DNA of 7,305 bases from Anaerolineae bacterium (GTDB lineage: Bacteria; Chloroflexota; Anaerolineae; Aggregatilineales; Phototrophicaceae), in the NCBI GenBank assembly GCA_025454715.1, contig JALONY010000075.1, positions 1-7,305 of the forward strand, given 5' to 3'. How positions within the stretch are numbered: position 1 is the stretch's first letter; each line of letters starts with the position of its first letter. The notes beneath the pieces are model-generated. The model had not been told where the DNA came from. It worked only from the letters and a program-made list of their open reading frames with translations, and searched no databases. Positions 1 through 6,900 of the stretch are shown here, piece by piece. Position numbers and translations under genes: made by a program.

Positions 1-392
1 TGACGCGCCGTTGAGCCTCGCGCAGCAGTTCCCTGTGACGGGGGCGGTCATCGTGACGCAACCGCAATCGGTGGCGGTCTCGGACGCCTTGCGGAGCGTG
101 TCGATGTTCGACCAGCTCAACGTGCCGGTCTTGGGCATCGTCGAGAACATGGCGGGCGAGTTCTTCGGGACGGGTGGCGGTGAGCGCTTGGCGGCGGAAC
201 GCAACGTGCCGTTCTTGGGGCGCGTGCCGTTGCAGGCGACGGTGCGTGAGGGCGGGGATTATGGGCGTCCGGTGGTGGCGCACCACCCCGATAGCGCGAG
301 CTTTGGTGTCGATGGCACAAGGCGTGGCGGCGCGCACCAGCCTCGTGTTGCTCCAGACCGCGGACATCATCCCATTGAACATCATCGGCTGA
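1..392 (+). CDS. mrp: Mrp/NBP35-family P-loop ATPase (ApbC-like), C-terminal part, with apparent frameshift
   Basis: This is the C-terminal part of an Mrp/ApbC-type P-loop ATPase, a family that binds Fe-S clusters and passes them to apoproteins in the cytoplasm. The 5' part, including the Walker A motif, lies left of the window. In the frame read from base 2, family-typical segments follow in order: DAPLSLAQQFPVTGAVIVTQ, then VPVLGIVENMAGEFFGTGGG, then VPFLGRVPL and REGGDYGRPVVAHHPDSA. After the gcg codon at 296-298 the family-like sequence continues in the next frame from base 300 (ALVSMAQGVAARTS...IIPLNIIG), with a TGA at 390-392. The original frame instead gives non-family sequence up to 469. 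One extra base near 293-300 explains this, either as a real mutation or as a sequencing or assembly error. The cysteine pair (CxxC) usual after ENM in many Mrp proteins is absent; ENMAGEFFG leads straight into GGGERLA. The identity is secure; functional status is uncertain. Confidence 0.85.
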
Positions 393-412
393 GCGCCGAG
401 CCGTGTGCATTG

Positions 413-448
413 AAAACGCCGCTGGGGGTGAGCCTCCAGCGGCGTTTT
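413..448. terminator. Bidirectional rho-independent terminator
   Basis: A near-perfect inverted repeat has arms at 413-428 (AAAACGCCGCTGGGGG) and 433-448 (CCTCCAGCGGCGTTTT) around a TGAG loop. That is 16 pairs including one G-T wobble (426/435). The stem is GC-rich and flanked by A4 and T4, so it can act on both strands. It lies 20 bp after the mrp stop and 18 bp before the stop of the convergent membrane protein gene, where a shared terminator is expected. Confidence 0.85.
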
Positions 449-465
449 GGTGGGTTGGGGGTGGG

Positions 466-741
466 TTAGTCGTCCATGCCGAGGACTTGGATTTCGTCGG
501 ATGATTTGACGGGGTTATAACGCCCGATGAGCAACCAAAAGACGAAGTTGATGAGCGCGCCCCAAAACAAGGCCGACAAGGCTTGGTCGAAGACCCCGCG
601 GGTGTAAGAGAACCATGCGACGGCGCCGCCGACCACCAACAGCATGAACCACGTGACGCAACCGCGAGATTTGGCCTCGGTGCGCTGAATCAGAAAGAAC
701 GTTACAGTCCAGACGAGGGTGAGGGCGAGCGAAAAATCCAT
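466..741 (-). CDS. Small hydrophobic protein with three predicted membrane helices, function unknown
   Basis: I do not recognise a named family. From the ATG at 741 the product is 91 residues, beginning MDFSLALTLVW. It contains three hydrophobic stretches: residues ~3-18 (SLALTLVWTVTFFLIQ), ~32-49 (CVTWFMLLVVGGAVAWFS) and ~58-78 (ALSALFWGALINFVFWLLIG). A polar, acidic tail follows, ending SSDEIQVLGMDD. The loop RTEAKSRG between helices 1 and 2 is basic, which suggests a cytoplasmic side. Another in-frame ATG at 750 adds three residues. A GTG at 834 would add 31 polar residues and place the start inside the neighbour's promoter, so it is less likely. Neither ATG has a good Shine-Dalgarno sequence. 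A TATAAT box on the - strand at 781-786 fits transcription starting near 774. The coding assignment rests on the clean membrane pattern, the position between a terminator and a promoter, and the absence of a better frame. Confidence 0.7.
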   Translation of the reverse strand: MDFSLALTLVWTVTFFLIQRTEAKSRGCVTWFMLLVVGGAVAWFSYTRGVFDQALSALFWGALINFVFWLLIGRYNPVKSSDEIQVLGMDD

Positions 742-776
742 AGCGGTCATCACATCACTAATTGAATGCCAGACAG

Positions 777-807
777 TTGCATTATAACGGGGAATATCGG
801 GTACAAT
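777..807 (+). promoter_or_regulatory. Candidate promoter of the STAS/anti-sigma operon
   Basis: TTGCAT at 777-782 and TACAAT at 802-807 resemble -35 and -10 hexamers, although the 19-bp spacing is long. Transcription would start near 814, giving a leader of about 43 bases before the ATG at 857. An alternative pair is TTGAAT (762-767) with TATAAC (783-788) and 15-bp spacing. Either way, promoter-like sequence is concentrated in this AT-richer gap between divergent genes and overlaps the - strand TATAAT at 781-786. Confidence 0.4.
781..786 (-). promoter_or_regulatory. Candidate -10 box for the small membrane protein gene
   Basis: The - strand reads TATAAT here, a perfect sigma70-type -10 box, about 40 bp upstream of the ATG at 741. 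The hexamer 17 bp further upstream (CTATTG, 804-809) is a poor -35, so the promoter is only partly supported. A second - strand TATAAT at 847-852 lies over the leader of the STAS gene and has no convincing -35. Confidence 0.4.
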
Positions 808-856
808 AGCCCTTATAAGCGGGGACTCACGCACTACTCAAAGGACATTATAGCCG

Positions 857-1189
857 ATGAACATTCAAGCGACGAACGCAGGGCAAATCACGGTGCTTCA
901 GGCGTCGGGGCGCATCGACAGTATGAATGCCCAACAGCTTGCCGACACCTTCAACGCGCAGATTAGCGCGGGGCAGACCCAGCTGGTGCTGGATTTGGCC
1001 GGTGTGGATTACATGAGCAGCGCAGGCCTGCGGGAATTGGTCAACGCCTTGAAGAAGCTGAAGAAGGTGGCCGGTGATTTGCGCCTCGCGCAGCCCTCCA
1101 AGCGGGTGCGTGAGGTGATGGAGATGGCAGGTCTGGACACGATCTTTTTGATTTTCGAGACTTCTGCCGAGGCGATTGACAGTTTCTAG
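857..1189 (+). CDS. STAS-domain anti-anti-sigma factor (RsbV/SpoIIAA-like)
   Basis: This 110-residue protein is a single STAS domain, the size typical of anti-sigma factor antagonists. These cytoplasmic proteins bind an RsbW/SpoIIAB-type kinase and release its target, and serine phosphorylation by that kinase switches them off. The family pattern is clear: an N-terminal strand ending in SGRID (17-21), the strand LVLDLAGVDYM (43-53), then S54-S55-A-G-L-R, which corresponds to the conserved phosphoacceptor loop. A C-terminal helix and strand follow (REVMEMAGLDTIFLIFET, 85-102). Ser54/Ser55 are the candidate phosphorylation sites. The ATG at 857 has AAGGA at 841-845, 11 bases upstream. The next gene starts 32 bp downstream and encodes the expected partner kinase, so the two probably form an operon. 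The actual target (sigma factor or otherwise) is not visible here. Confidence 0.92.
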   Translation: MNIQATNAGQITVLQASGRIDSMNAQQLADTFNAQISAGQTQLVLDLAGVDYMSSAGLRELVNALKKLKKVAGDLRLAQPSKRVREVMEMAGLDTIFLIFETSAEAIDSF

Positions 1190-1221
1190 CACCATCGCGC
1201 AGGCGGTGAAAGGCGAAGGCG

Positions 1222-1650
1222 ATGGGCGAACGGCACACCCTCCAGATTATTCCGCGGTTGACATCCGTCCAAGAGGCGCTCGACTTCATCAGTGAGTGGG
1301 GGGCACATTATGGGCTGGACGAGGACGCGATTTACCATTGTCACCTATCGGTCGATGAAATCATCACGAACGTGGTTGAGCACGGGTTCGAGTTTGACGA
1401 AAATGCAGGGTTCATCCGCATCGAGATGGAGCCGATGGAGGGCGGGGTGTTGATTGAGGTGGTGGATAACGCGCCGCTGTTCAACCCGTTGATGCACCCG
1501 ACGCCCGACCCGTCGTTGCCGTTGTTGGAGCGAGAGAACGGCGGGTGGGGTATCCATTTCGTCCGCAAGTTCATGAACTCTGTGACGTATCACAGCACGG
1601 GTGGCATGAACCACCTGCGGATGTTGAAAAGTACGGCTCCCGAGGCCTGA
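1222..1650 (+). CDS. RsbW/SpoIIAB-like anti-sigma regulatory kinase (HATPase_c_2)
   Basis: This 142-residue protein is a GHKL-type ATP-binding protein of the anti-sigma/serine kinase family. Members bind a target such as a sigma factor and phosphorylate a STAS partner on serine. The N-box is LSVDEIITNVVEHGF (42-56), with E46 and N50 expected to coordinate Mg-ATP. The G1 region is EVVDNAPLFNP (79-89, D82). The G2 region is GGWGIHFVRKFMNSVTYH (107-124). The loop between them (MHPTPDPSLP) is the ATP-lid region. In G1, alanine 84 stands where many relatives have glycine (DDGPPFDP type). AAAGG at 1209-1213 lies 8 bases before the ATG. It follows the STAS gene by 32 bp, so the pair forms the core of a partner-switching module. 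No sigma factor or PP2C phosphatase is next to it, and the hairpin at 1668 ends the unit. Confidence 0.9.
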   Translation: MGERHTLQIIPRLTSVQEALDFISEWGAHYGLDEDAIYHCHLSVDEIITNVVEHGFEFDENAGFIRIEMEPMEGGVLIEVVDNAPLFNPLMHPTPDPSLPLLERENGGWGIHFVRKFMNSVTYHSTGGMNHLRMLKSTAPEA

Positions 1651-1667
1651 CGCCGCCATATCGCATC

Positions 1668-1703
1668 ATGACCGCGCCCAGACATTTATCTGGGCGCGGT
1701 CAT
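1668..1703. terminator. Bidirectional terminator hairpin between convergent units
   Basis: Arms at 1668-1682 (ATGACCGCGCCCAGA) and 1689-1703 (TCTGGGCGCGGTCAT) pair perfectly over 15 bp around a six-base loop. The hairpin lies 17 bp after the stop of the anti-sigma kinase gene and 5 bp beyond the stop of the convergent serine hydrolase gene. No long U-tract follows on either strand, so efficiency is uncertain, but the position and stem strength fit a shared terminator. Confidence 0.75.
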
Positions 1704-1708
1704 TTGGT

Positions 1709-3316
1709 TTAGGGGGTGGTGCGCCGCCAAGCGTTGATGTCGTCCAGATTGACTTGGGCGGGCGAGGGGGGGAGGTAGTTGCCCTCGCAGTCTTGGGCGG
1801 TGTTGGGGATGTCGGTTCGCGGGGTGAGCAAGGGGGTCTCGGGGCTGAAATAATTCCATGCGGCACGCGAGATGCTCTCGAACAGCGGCCATAGGCGTTG
1901 GAAGTTTTGGAAGCCGGTGTCTTCCCACAGGAAGATGGCGATGACGTAGTTACGGCCATTGGGCGGGAAGACGATGCCCGCTTCGCCGACGGTCTCGGTG
2001 AGCCAGCCATTTTTGTGCGAGATGCGGATGCCTTCTGGGATGCCGGCTTGGAGCAGGCGTTGCAGGTCGTTGGCGGACATGAGCTCTAGCATCTGGCGGC
2101 ACTCGCGCTGGGTGAAGTCGTCGGGGAGGGCGGTGGCGAGGCCGGAGTTGTAGTTGGCACAGTCGTAGATGAGGTTGAAGAGCGTGCCGAGGTCTTCGGC
2201 GGTGGTTTGGTTGAACGGGTCGGGTTCGGTGTTGTGGTTGGGGTTGGGGTTGGTCTCGGGCGCGACGGTGGAGCCGGTAAACTCGCCGGTGACGCCTTCG
2301 ACGAACGGTGCCGAGATGTAGGTGTTGCGTGCGCCGAGGGTTTGAGCGGTATTGCTGACGCTGCGGATGCCCGCGAGCAGGTCTTGGTTGCCGATGAGGC
2401 GCATCATCAGGTTGGACGATGAGTTGCGGCTGCACAGCAACGAGTTGGCCATGATGAACCCTTCCTCGGGGGTGGGTGGGAAGTCGAGGAAGCGGTAGAA
2501 ATCGATCAGGATGGGGACTTTGGTGGTGCTGGCGGCGCTGAAGGCGACATCGCCGAGGATGTTGAGCTCTTCGCCGGTCTCGAGGTCGAGGATGAAGACC
2601 GAGGCGACGCTGGACGGGCTGTCGTAGATGAAGCCTTGGGTGTCGAGGTAGTCGATAATCATGCGCCGTAAGAGCTGGAGGCTGGGGCGGCTGGCCTGCG
2701 AGTCGCCGACGGGCAAATCGACGATACGGTTGGTGGGGCTACGCAGGGCGGCATCGATGCGGGCGATGGACTCATCGATGTTGAGCTGGGTGCCGGTTTG
2801 ACCGGCGTAGACGGTGAGGGTTGCGACATCGTACGTGGGTTGCCCGGGGGCGCGGTCGTAGCGGCTGGCGATGTCTTCGAGCTTGGCACGCAACAGCCCT
2901 TCTTGGTAATCGGCGAGGAGCGGGATGGTGGCACCGATGCGCTCGGATTGCGCGCCGGTGAGATGGTTGAGGAATCGCGGCCAAAACTCGCCGGTGGAGG
3001 CTTGGGCGTTAGCGCGCATGGTGTTGGAGTTCAGGCGAAAGTCGATGGCGCTGGTCTCTAGGACGATGATGTCATCGGCGTAGCGCAGGATGATGGGTTG
3101 GTTGAAGGTCTGCTCCCATTTGGTGACGGCCTCGCTGATGGTGAGGTCGCCGACGGGGATGCCGCCGACCGTGACATCGGACGCGAGGAGGTCTTCGCGT
3201 TGGCTGAAGCTGTACATTTCGGCCCCGAGCATGATGAAGGCCGAGAGGACGAGCAATACCGATAGGATACGCAAGACGGGCAGGTTGGTGCGTTTGGTGC
3301 GGCGCGTGCGGGTCAT
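1709..3316 (-). CDS. Membrane-anchored class A beta-lactamase-like serine hydrolase with YoaR/PG_binding_4-type N-terminal domain
   Basis: This is a 535-residue extracytoplasmic protein. A basic start (TRTRRTKR) and one hydrophobic segment (~13-34) form a signal anchor. Residues ~43-205 resemble the YoaR/VanW N-terminal (PG_binding_4) domain: VTVGGIPVGDLTISEAVTKW near the start and GQTGTQLNIDESIARIDAAL near its end. Residues ~235-490 are a penicillin-recognising fold with S263-T-T-K266 (SxxK nucleophile and base), S300-S-N302 (SxN) and K435-N-G437 where KTG is usual. No ExxLN omega-loop motif with canonical spacing is visible; the nearest is E364-PDPF-N369. A role in peptidoglycan binding or processing is therefore at least as likely as beta-lactam hydrolysis. 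GGAGAG lies 6 bases before the ATG. The ATG overlaps the stop of the upstream NUDIX gene (ATGA), which indicates translational coupling. The C-terminal ~45 residues are a proline-containing tail of no recognised fold. Confidence 0.88.
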   Translation of the reverse strand: MTRTRRTKRTNLPVLRILSVLLVLSAFIMLGAEMYSFSQREDLLASDVTVGGIPVGDLTISEAVTKWEQTFNQPIILRYADDIIVLETSAIDFRLNSNTMRANAQASTGEFWPRFLNHLTGAQSERIGATIPLLADYQEGLLRAKLEDIASRYDRAPGQPTYDVATLTVYAGQTGTQLNIDESIARIDAALRSPTNRIVDLPVGDSQASRPSLQLLRRMIIDYLDTQGFIYDSPSSVASVFILDLETGEELNILGDVAFSAASTTKVPILIDFYRFLDFPPTPEEGFIMANSLLCSRNSSSNLMMRLIGNQDLLAGIRSVSNTAQTLGARNTYISAPFVEGVTGEFTGSTVAPETNPNPNHNTEPDPFNQTTAEDLGTLFNLIYDCANYNSGLATALPDDFTQRECRQMLELMSANDLQRLLQAGIPEGIRISHKNGWLTETVGEAGIVFPPNGRNYVIAIFLWEDTGFQNFQRLWPLFESISRAAWNYFSPETPLLTPRTDIPNTAQDCEGNYLPPSPAQVNLDDINAWRRTTP

Positions 3317-3795
3317 GGGTGTCTCTCCATCAGGTCATAGGCGCGCTGGAGCGCACGGAACTGGAAGCGGGTGAGCCGTGGGAGCGCATCGCGCTTGAAC
3401 CAGCGGGCATCCGTCAATTCGTTGCAGAGGTGGGTGATGGGGCTGGTCTGTTGGCACAAGAAGGCGATGTCGATGTGTTGCCAATAGGTATATTCGACAT
3501 AGACGGGGTGTTGGACGGTGATGGTCATGCCCATTTCTTCGCGGAACTCGCGGGCGACGGCCTCGGCGGGGTCTTCGCGGTAGTCGATGCCGCCGCCCGG
3601 GAGCCCCCACGGGATGGCAGGGTGATAGACGTGCTCGGCCAGCAGGACTTCGTGGTCTGGATTGAAGACCACCCCGACCACGCCGATGCTAAAGCGGGGC
3701 TGGCGGGCGACATGGAACGGGTAGGCCATGCGGATGAGCCACGGGTGGCGGCGTAAAAATCGGGATAGGGTTTGCCGGAAGGATTGTTTGTTCAT
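3313..3795 (-). CDS. NUDIX hydrolase
   Basis: This 160-residue protein carries a complete Nudix box, GX5EX7REUXEEXGU, at residues 68-90: G68, E74, R82, E83, E86, E87 and G89 are all present. The family cleaves nucleoside diphosphates linked to another group using Mg2+, but the substrate cannot be read from the motif. Upstream is the strand FSIGVVGVVFNPDHEVLLAEH, and the segment PWGLPGGGIDYRED introduces the box. Residues 1-30 are basic and amphipathic (SRFLRRHPWLIRMAYPF), which could be an N-terminal helix. The ATG at 3795 has no clear Shine-Dalgarno sequence. It is the first gene of a - strand unit and its TGA overlaps the ATG of the serine hydrolase by four bases. It diverges from the large kinase gene across a 160-bp gap. 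It may be a housekeeping pyrophosphatase co-transcribed by chance. Confidence 0.92.
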   Translation of the reverse strand: MNKQSFRQTLSRFLRRHPWLIRMAYPFHVARQPRFSIGVVGVVFNPDHEVLLAEHVYHPAIPWGLPGGGIDYREDPAEAVAREFREEMGMTITVQHPVYVEYTYWQHIDIAFLCQQTSPITHLCNELTDARWFKRDALPRLTRFQFRALQRAYDLMERHP

Positions 3796-3842
3796 GGGTT
3801 CATTATGCCCGCGGGTGGCCGAATTGCCCAGATTGAGGTAAA

Positions 3843-3861
3843 CAAACCTATCTCAAACCTA
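3843..3861 (+). repeat. Direct repeat CAAACCTA x2, one helical turn apart
   Basis: CAAACCTA occurs at 3843-3850 and again at 3854-3861, an 11-bp period that places both copies on the same face of the helix. It lies between the divergent NUDIX and kinase genes, upstream of the candidate kinase promoter, where an activator or repressor site could sit. Two 8-bp copies could also be chance. Confidence 0.35.
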
Positions 3862-3879
3862 GACCGAACTTGGCTGTTA

Positions 3880-3908
3880 CTGACCACATTCGATAAACCG
3901 GATATACT
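3880..3908 (+). promoter_or_regulatory. Candidate sigma70-type promoter of the large kinase gene, overlapped by a TACTGACC direct repeat
   Basis: CTGACC (3880-3885) and TATACT (3903-3908) are separated by 17 bp, matching -35/-10 geometry, about 48 bp upstream of the kinase ATG. The octamer TACTGACC occurs at 3878-3885 over the -35 and again at 3905-3912 over the end of the -10, 27 bp apart, so a protein bound to both copies would cover the promoter. I see no clear promoter for the NUDIX gene on the opposite strand. Confidence 0.45.
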
Positions 3909-3955
3909 GACCGATAGACACGGAAGATGGCGCTTCGTACTAAGGCAGGGGCTGC

Positions 3956-6900
3956 ATGGACTTTTTGACGGTATTCATCCGCCCACCGGGCGATTTGATT
4001 TATTTCATCGTGATGATTGGGTCGTTGATGCTCTGTGCGTTGATGGCTGGCGAGCAACTGGTGCGGCATGGGGGGCGTGTGCCGCGGCGGATGCTGACGG
4101 CTTTGGGCATTGCTTTGGGGGCGTGGCTGGTTGGGCTGTTGCCCGCGGTGGCGTCGAATGTGTTGGATGCGTTTACCGCGTTTTCGTTGGAGCGTGGGGT
4201 GCACCTGCTGGCCTTGATTGCGCTAGGCTGGGGGTTCTTGACGGTAGGCGAGGCGCGCTCGGGGCGTTTTTGGACGGCCTTGGCGGTGGTGCTGGGCGTG
4301 CTGACGATGGGATGGGTGGTCGGTGGGCTGACGCTGGCGCAAGGGCGTGGCGAGTGGGTGACGGTGGGGTTGGTCGCGCCTATCGTGCTGACCGGCGGGT
4401 TGGTATTGACGTTGCTGGCATCGGTGCGGAGCGTGGTGGATGTACCGCTCAAGCTGGTTTGGGCGTCTTTGCTGGCGGTGGGTTATGTGGTGTCGTTTGC
4501 GATGCTGATGGGGGATAGTGCGGCGGTGCAGGGCGCGGCGCGATTGGGCAGCGCTACGTCGATGGTGGTGGTGTGCTTGGTGGTGTATCGGGCGATGATG
4601 TCGAACGTCAGCGCCATTTATGCCGCACAAGTCGCCAGCGCTAAATCGGCGGCGGTGAGCGCGCCGGCCAAGCCGCCGACCCCGTTGGTTTCGCCGACCC
4701 CTGCGCCTCGGATGCCCGGTGCGCGGGTGGTACAGCCCGCCGACCGCGACTCGGTGCAGTTGCTGAAGGCGTTGGGGTTGATGATTGAGGATACCTCGCC
4801 CAAGCAGATACCGCAGCAAATCGTAAAGGCGGTGCTGGAGGTGATGCGGGCGGATGTCGGGGCGCTAATCCGGGTGCAAGACGTGAATTATGCCGATATC
4901 GTGGTGGCTTATGACCGGACGCGCACACGGGTGCTCCCGGGGGTTTCGATCAACCTCGAGGCGCAACCGACCTTGCGGAATGCCCTAGAGCGCGGACAGC
5001 AACGGCCTTTGTTGGTGGATCGGAACGAGGCCGAGCTACAAGACCTGTATTCACGGCTGGGAATTGAGACGATGGGGCCTGCTTACGTGCAGCCGTTGTC
5101 GTATCAGGGGGCGGTCAATGCGTTGTTGTTGATTGCCTATCCGTTCGTCAACCGAGAGATTGGCGAAGGGGAGGTAGAGAGCTTGCGCGGTGCGGGCGTG
5201 ATTGCGGGCGGGCTGTTGGCCTTGAGTGATGAGGCCGAGGAGTCGCGGTTGCTGGCCGAGGAGCGCGCCATACAAGCGATGGTGAAGGGCGTGCCGCTGA
5301 GCCAAGTGAGTGATGAGGGCGTAAAACAGGCGCGACAGAGCGCGTTTGGGGAATTACAGACGGCGCGGGCGCAGATTGGGCAATTGCAAGGCCAATTGAA
5401 GACGCTGGAAGAGCGCTTGACGGTGGAGCGCAACCGCTTGGCCGAGATGTTGCTGGATGACGATGAGGTCGATTTGAGCTTGTCGCAACGGATAGTGGCG
5501 GTCAATCAGGAGCAGGGGACGCTACGGCGTGAGCGTGACCAGCTTCAAGAAAAACTCCAGCAGATGGAAAGCATGTTGATGGCGGTGAGCCAGTCGCAGG
5601 ACGAGAAGGCGCTGGTGGCTGCGCTTCAAGCTTTGAAGCATGAGCGCGATGAGCTGGAGGCGCAACGTGACCGGCTTCAGGCGCAGATTGCCGCGGTGGG
5701 GCGCGGGGGCGGCTTGTTGGAGACCGCGCAAGGTGCCGTCTCGGAGATGGGGGAAGAGCGGCGGATTTTGGAGACTGAGCGGGACTCGTTGCGTGAGCGA
5801 TTGGCGCGCTTGGAATCTGACTTGAAGGCGGCTGGCGTGGGTGCCGATGCGATGGGCGTACAACAGGTCATCGCACATTTGGTGCAAGAGCGGTCACGGT
5901 TGCAGGCACAGGTCACGGAGTTCGATGCAGAGCGCGAAGCGTGGTCACGCAAGGTTGCTGGCTTGAACCAGCGTTTGAGTGCATTGAACGGGTCTGAGGC
6001 GCGCTTGGCCGAGCTGGGGCGAGAGGTGCAGAACCTCGCCGTTGACCGTGATGCGGCGAAGGGGCAACTGGTGCAACTGCGGAAGCAGCGGGACGAGCTG
6101 GCGGCGCGGGTACAGAAATTTACGGAATATCGTGAGCGCACGACCGCGACAATCGAGGCGTTGCAGAAAGAACTCGCTGGGATGCGCGTGGATGCGCCAG
6201 CACCTACCCCGTCTGGTGGTGGGCGGTCGAACCCGCTGGCAAGGGAATTGAGCCGTTCGATGGGGCGGATTAGTGAGCTGGAGCGGGAATTGCGCTCATT
6301 GCGCGCCAAGTCGGGGGAGCCGCGGGAGGTGGGTGCGGCGGCCATCGACGCCATGATTGATTTGGCGCAAGAACTGCGCTCGCCCCTGACCTCGATTACG
6401 GGGTATCTCGACTTGTTGCTGAAGGAGTCGATTGGGATTTTGGGCGATATGCAGCGGCGGTTCGTGCAGCGCACGATCGCCAACGCGCAACGTCTGGCCG
6501 GTATGGTGGACGATATGGTGCGGTTGGCGGCGTTGGACGCTGGGCGGGTGACGTTGACGCTGGAGGCGACGCGGGTAGAGACGGTGGTGGAGGCCGTCAT
6601 CTCGGAGCTGAGCGTGGGGTTGCGCGAGAAGTCAATCGAGGTCGATTTGACAGTGGAGGAAGACGTGCCACCTGCTCGGGCGGATTGGGAGGCCGTGCGC
6701 CAGATGGTCGGGCAATTGTTGACGAATGCCTATTTGGCGTCGCCGCCCAGCAGTGTCATCCGAGTGATGGTGGGGCAAACGGCGGATGAGGTCATTGTGC
6801 GCGTGCACGACTCGGGGGTGGGTATCCCGTCGGGTGAGGAAGAAACACCGTTCAAGCGGCGTTACCAAACCGAAAATCCGTTATTGCCCGGGCTGGGCGA

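Noticed and set aside
117..410. 97-codon antisense open frame over the mrp gene
   Set aside because: Its Arg/Pro/Ala-rich composition is an antisense shadow of a well-supported gene.
299..469. Unshifted continuation of the mrp frame as a genuine C-terminus
   Set aside because: It reads as unrelated sequence through the terminator hairpin, while the next frame continues the family-like helix and stops before the hairpin.
742..834. N-terminal extension of the small membrane protein from a GTG at 834
   Set aside because: It would add polar residues unlike the rest and place the start next to the neighbour's ribosome binding site, upstream of the better TATAAT at 781-786.
3808..3815. Palindrome CCCGCGGG upstream of the NUDIX start
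   Set aside because: An 8-bp GC palindrome is too short and too common in GC-rich DNA to call as a regulatory site.
3772..4518. 248-codon + strand open frame overlapping the start of the kinase gene
   Set aside because: It is a shifted-frame shadow of the kinase membrane region, with Gly/Ala/Val/Arg-rich composition, no family pattern, and overlap with the NUDIX start and promoter region.
5677..6600. 307-codon antisense open frame inside the kinase gene
   Set aside because: Its Ser/Arg/Ala-rich composition is the expected antisense image of a GC-rich Glu/Leu/Gln/Arg coiled coil. It has no recognisable domain, and the sense frame is clearly the real gene.
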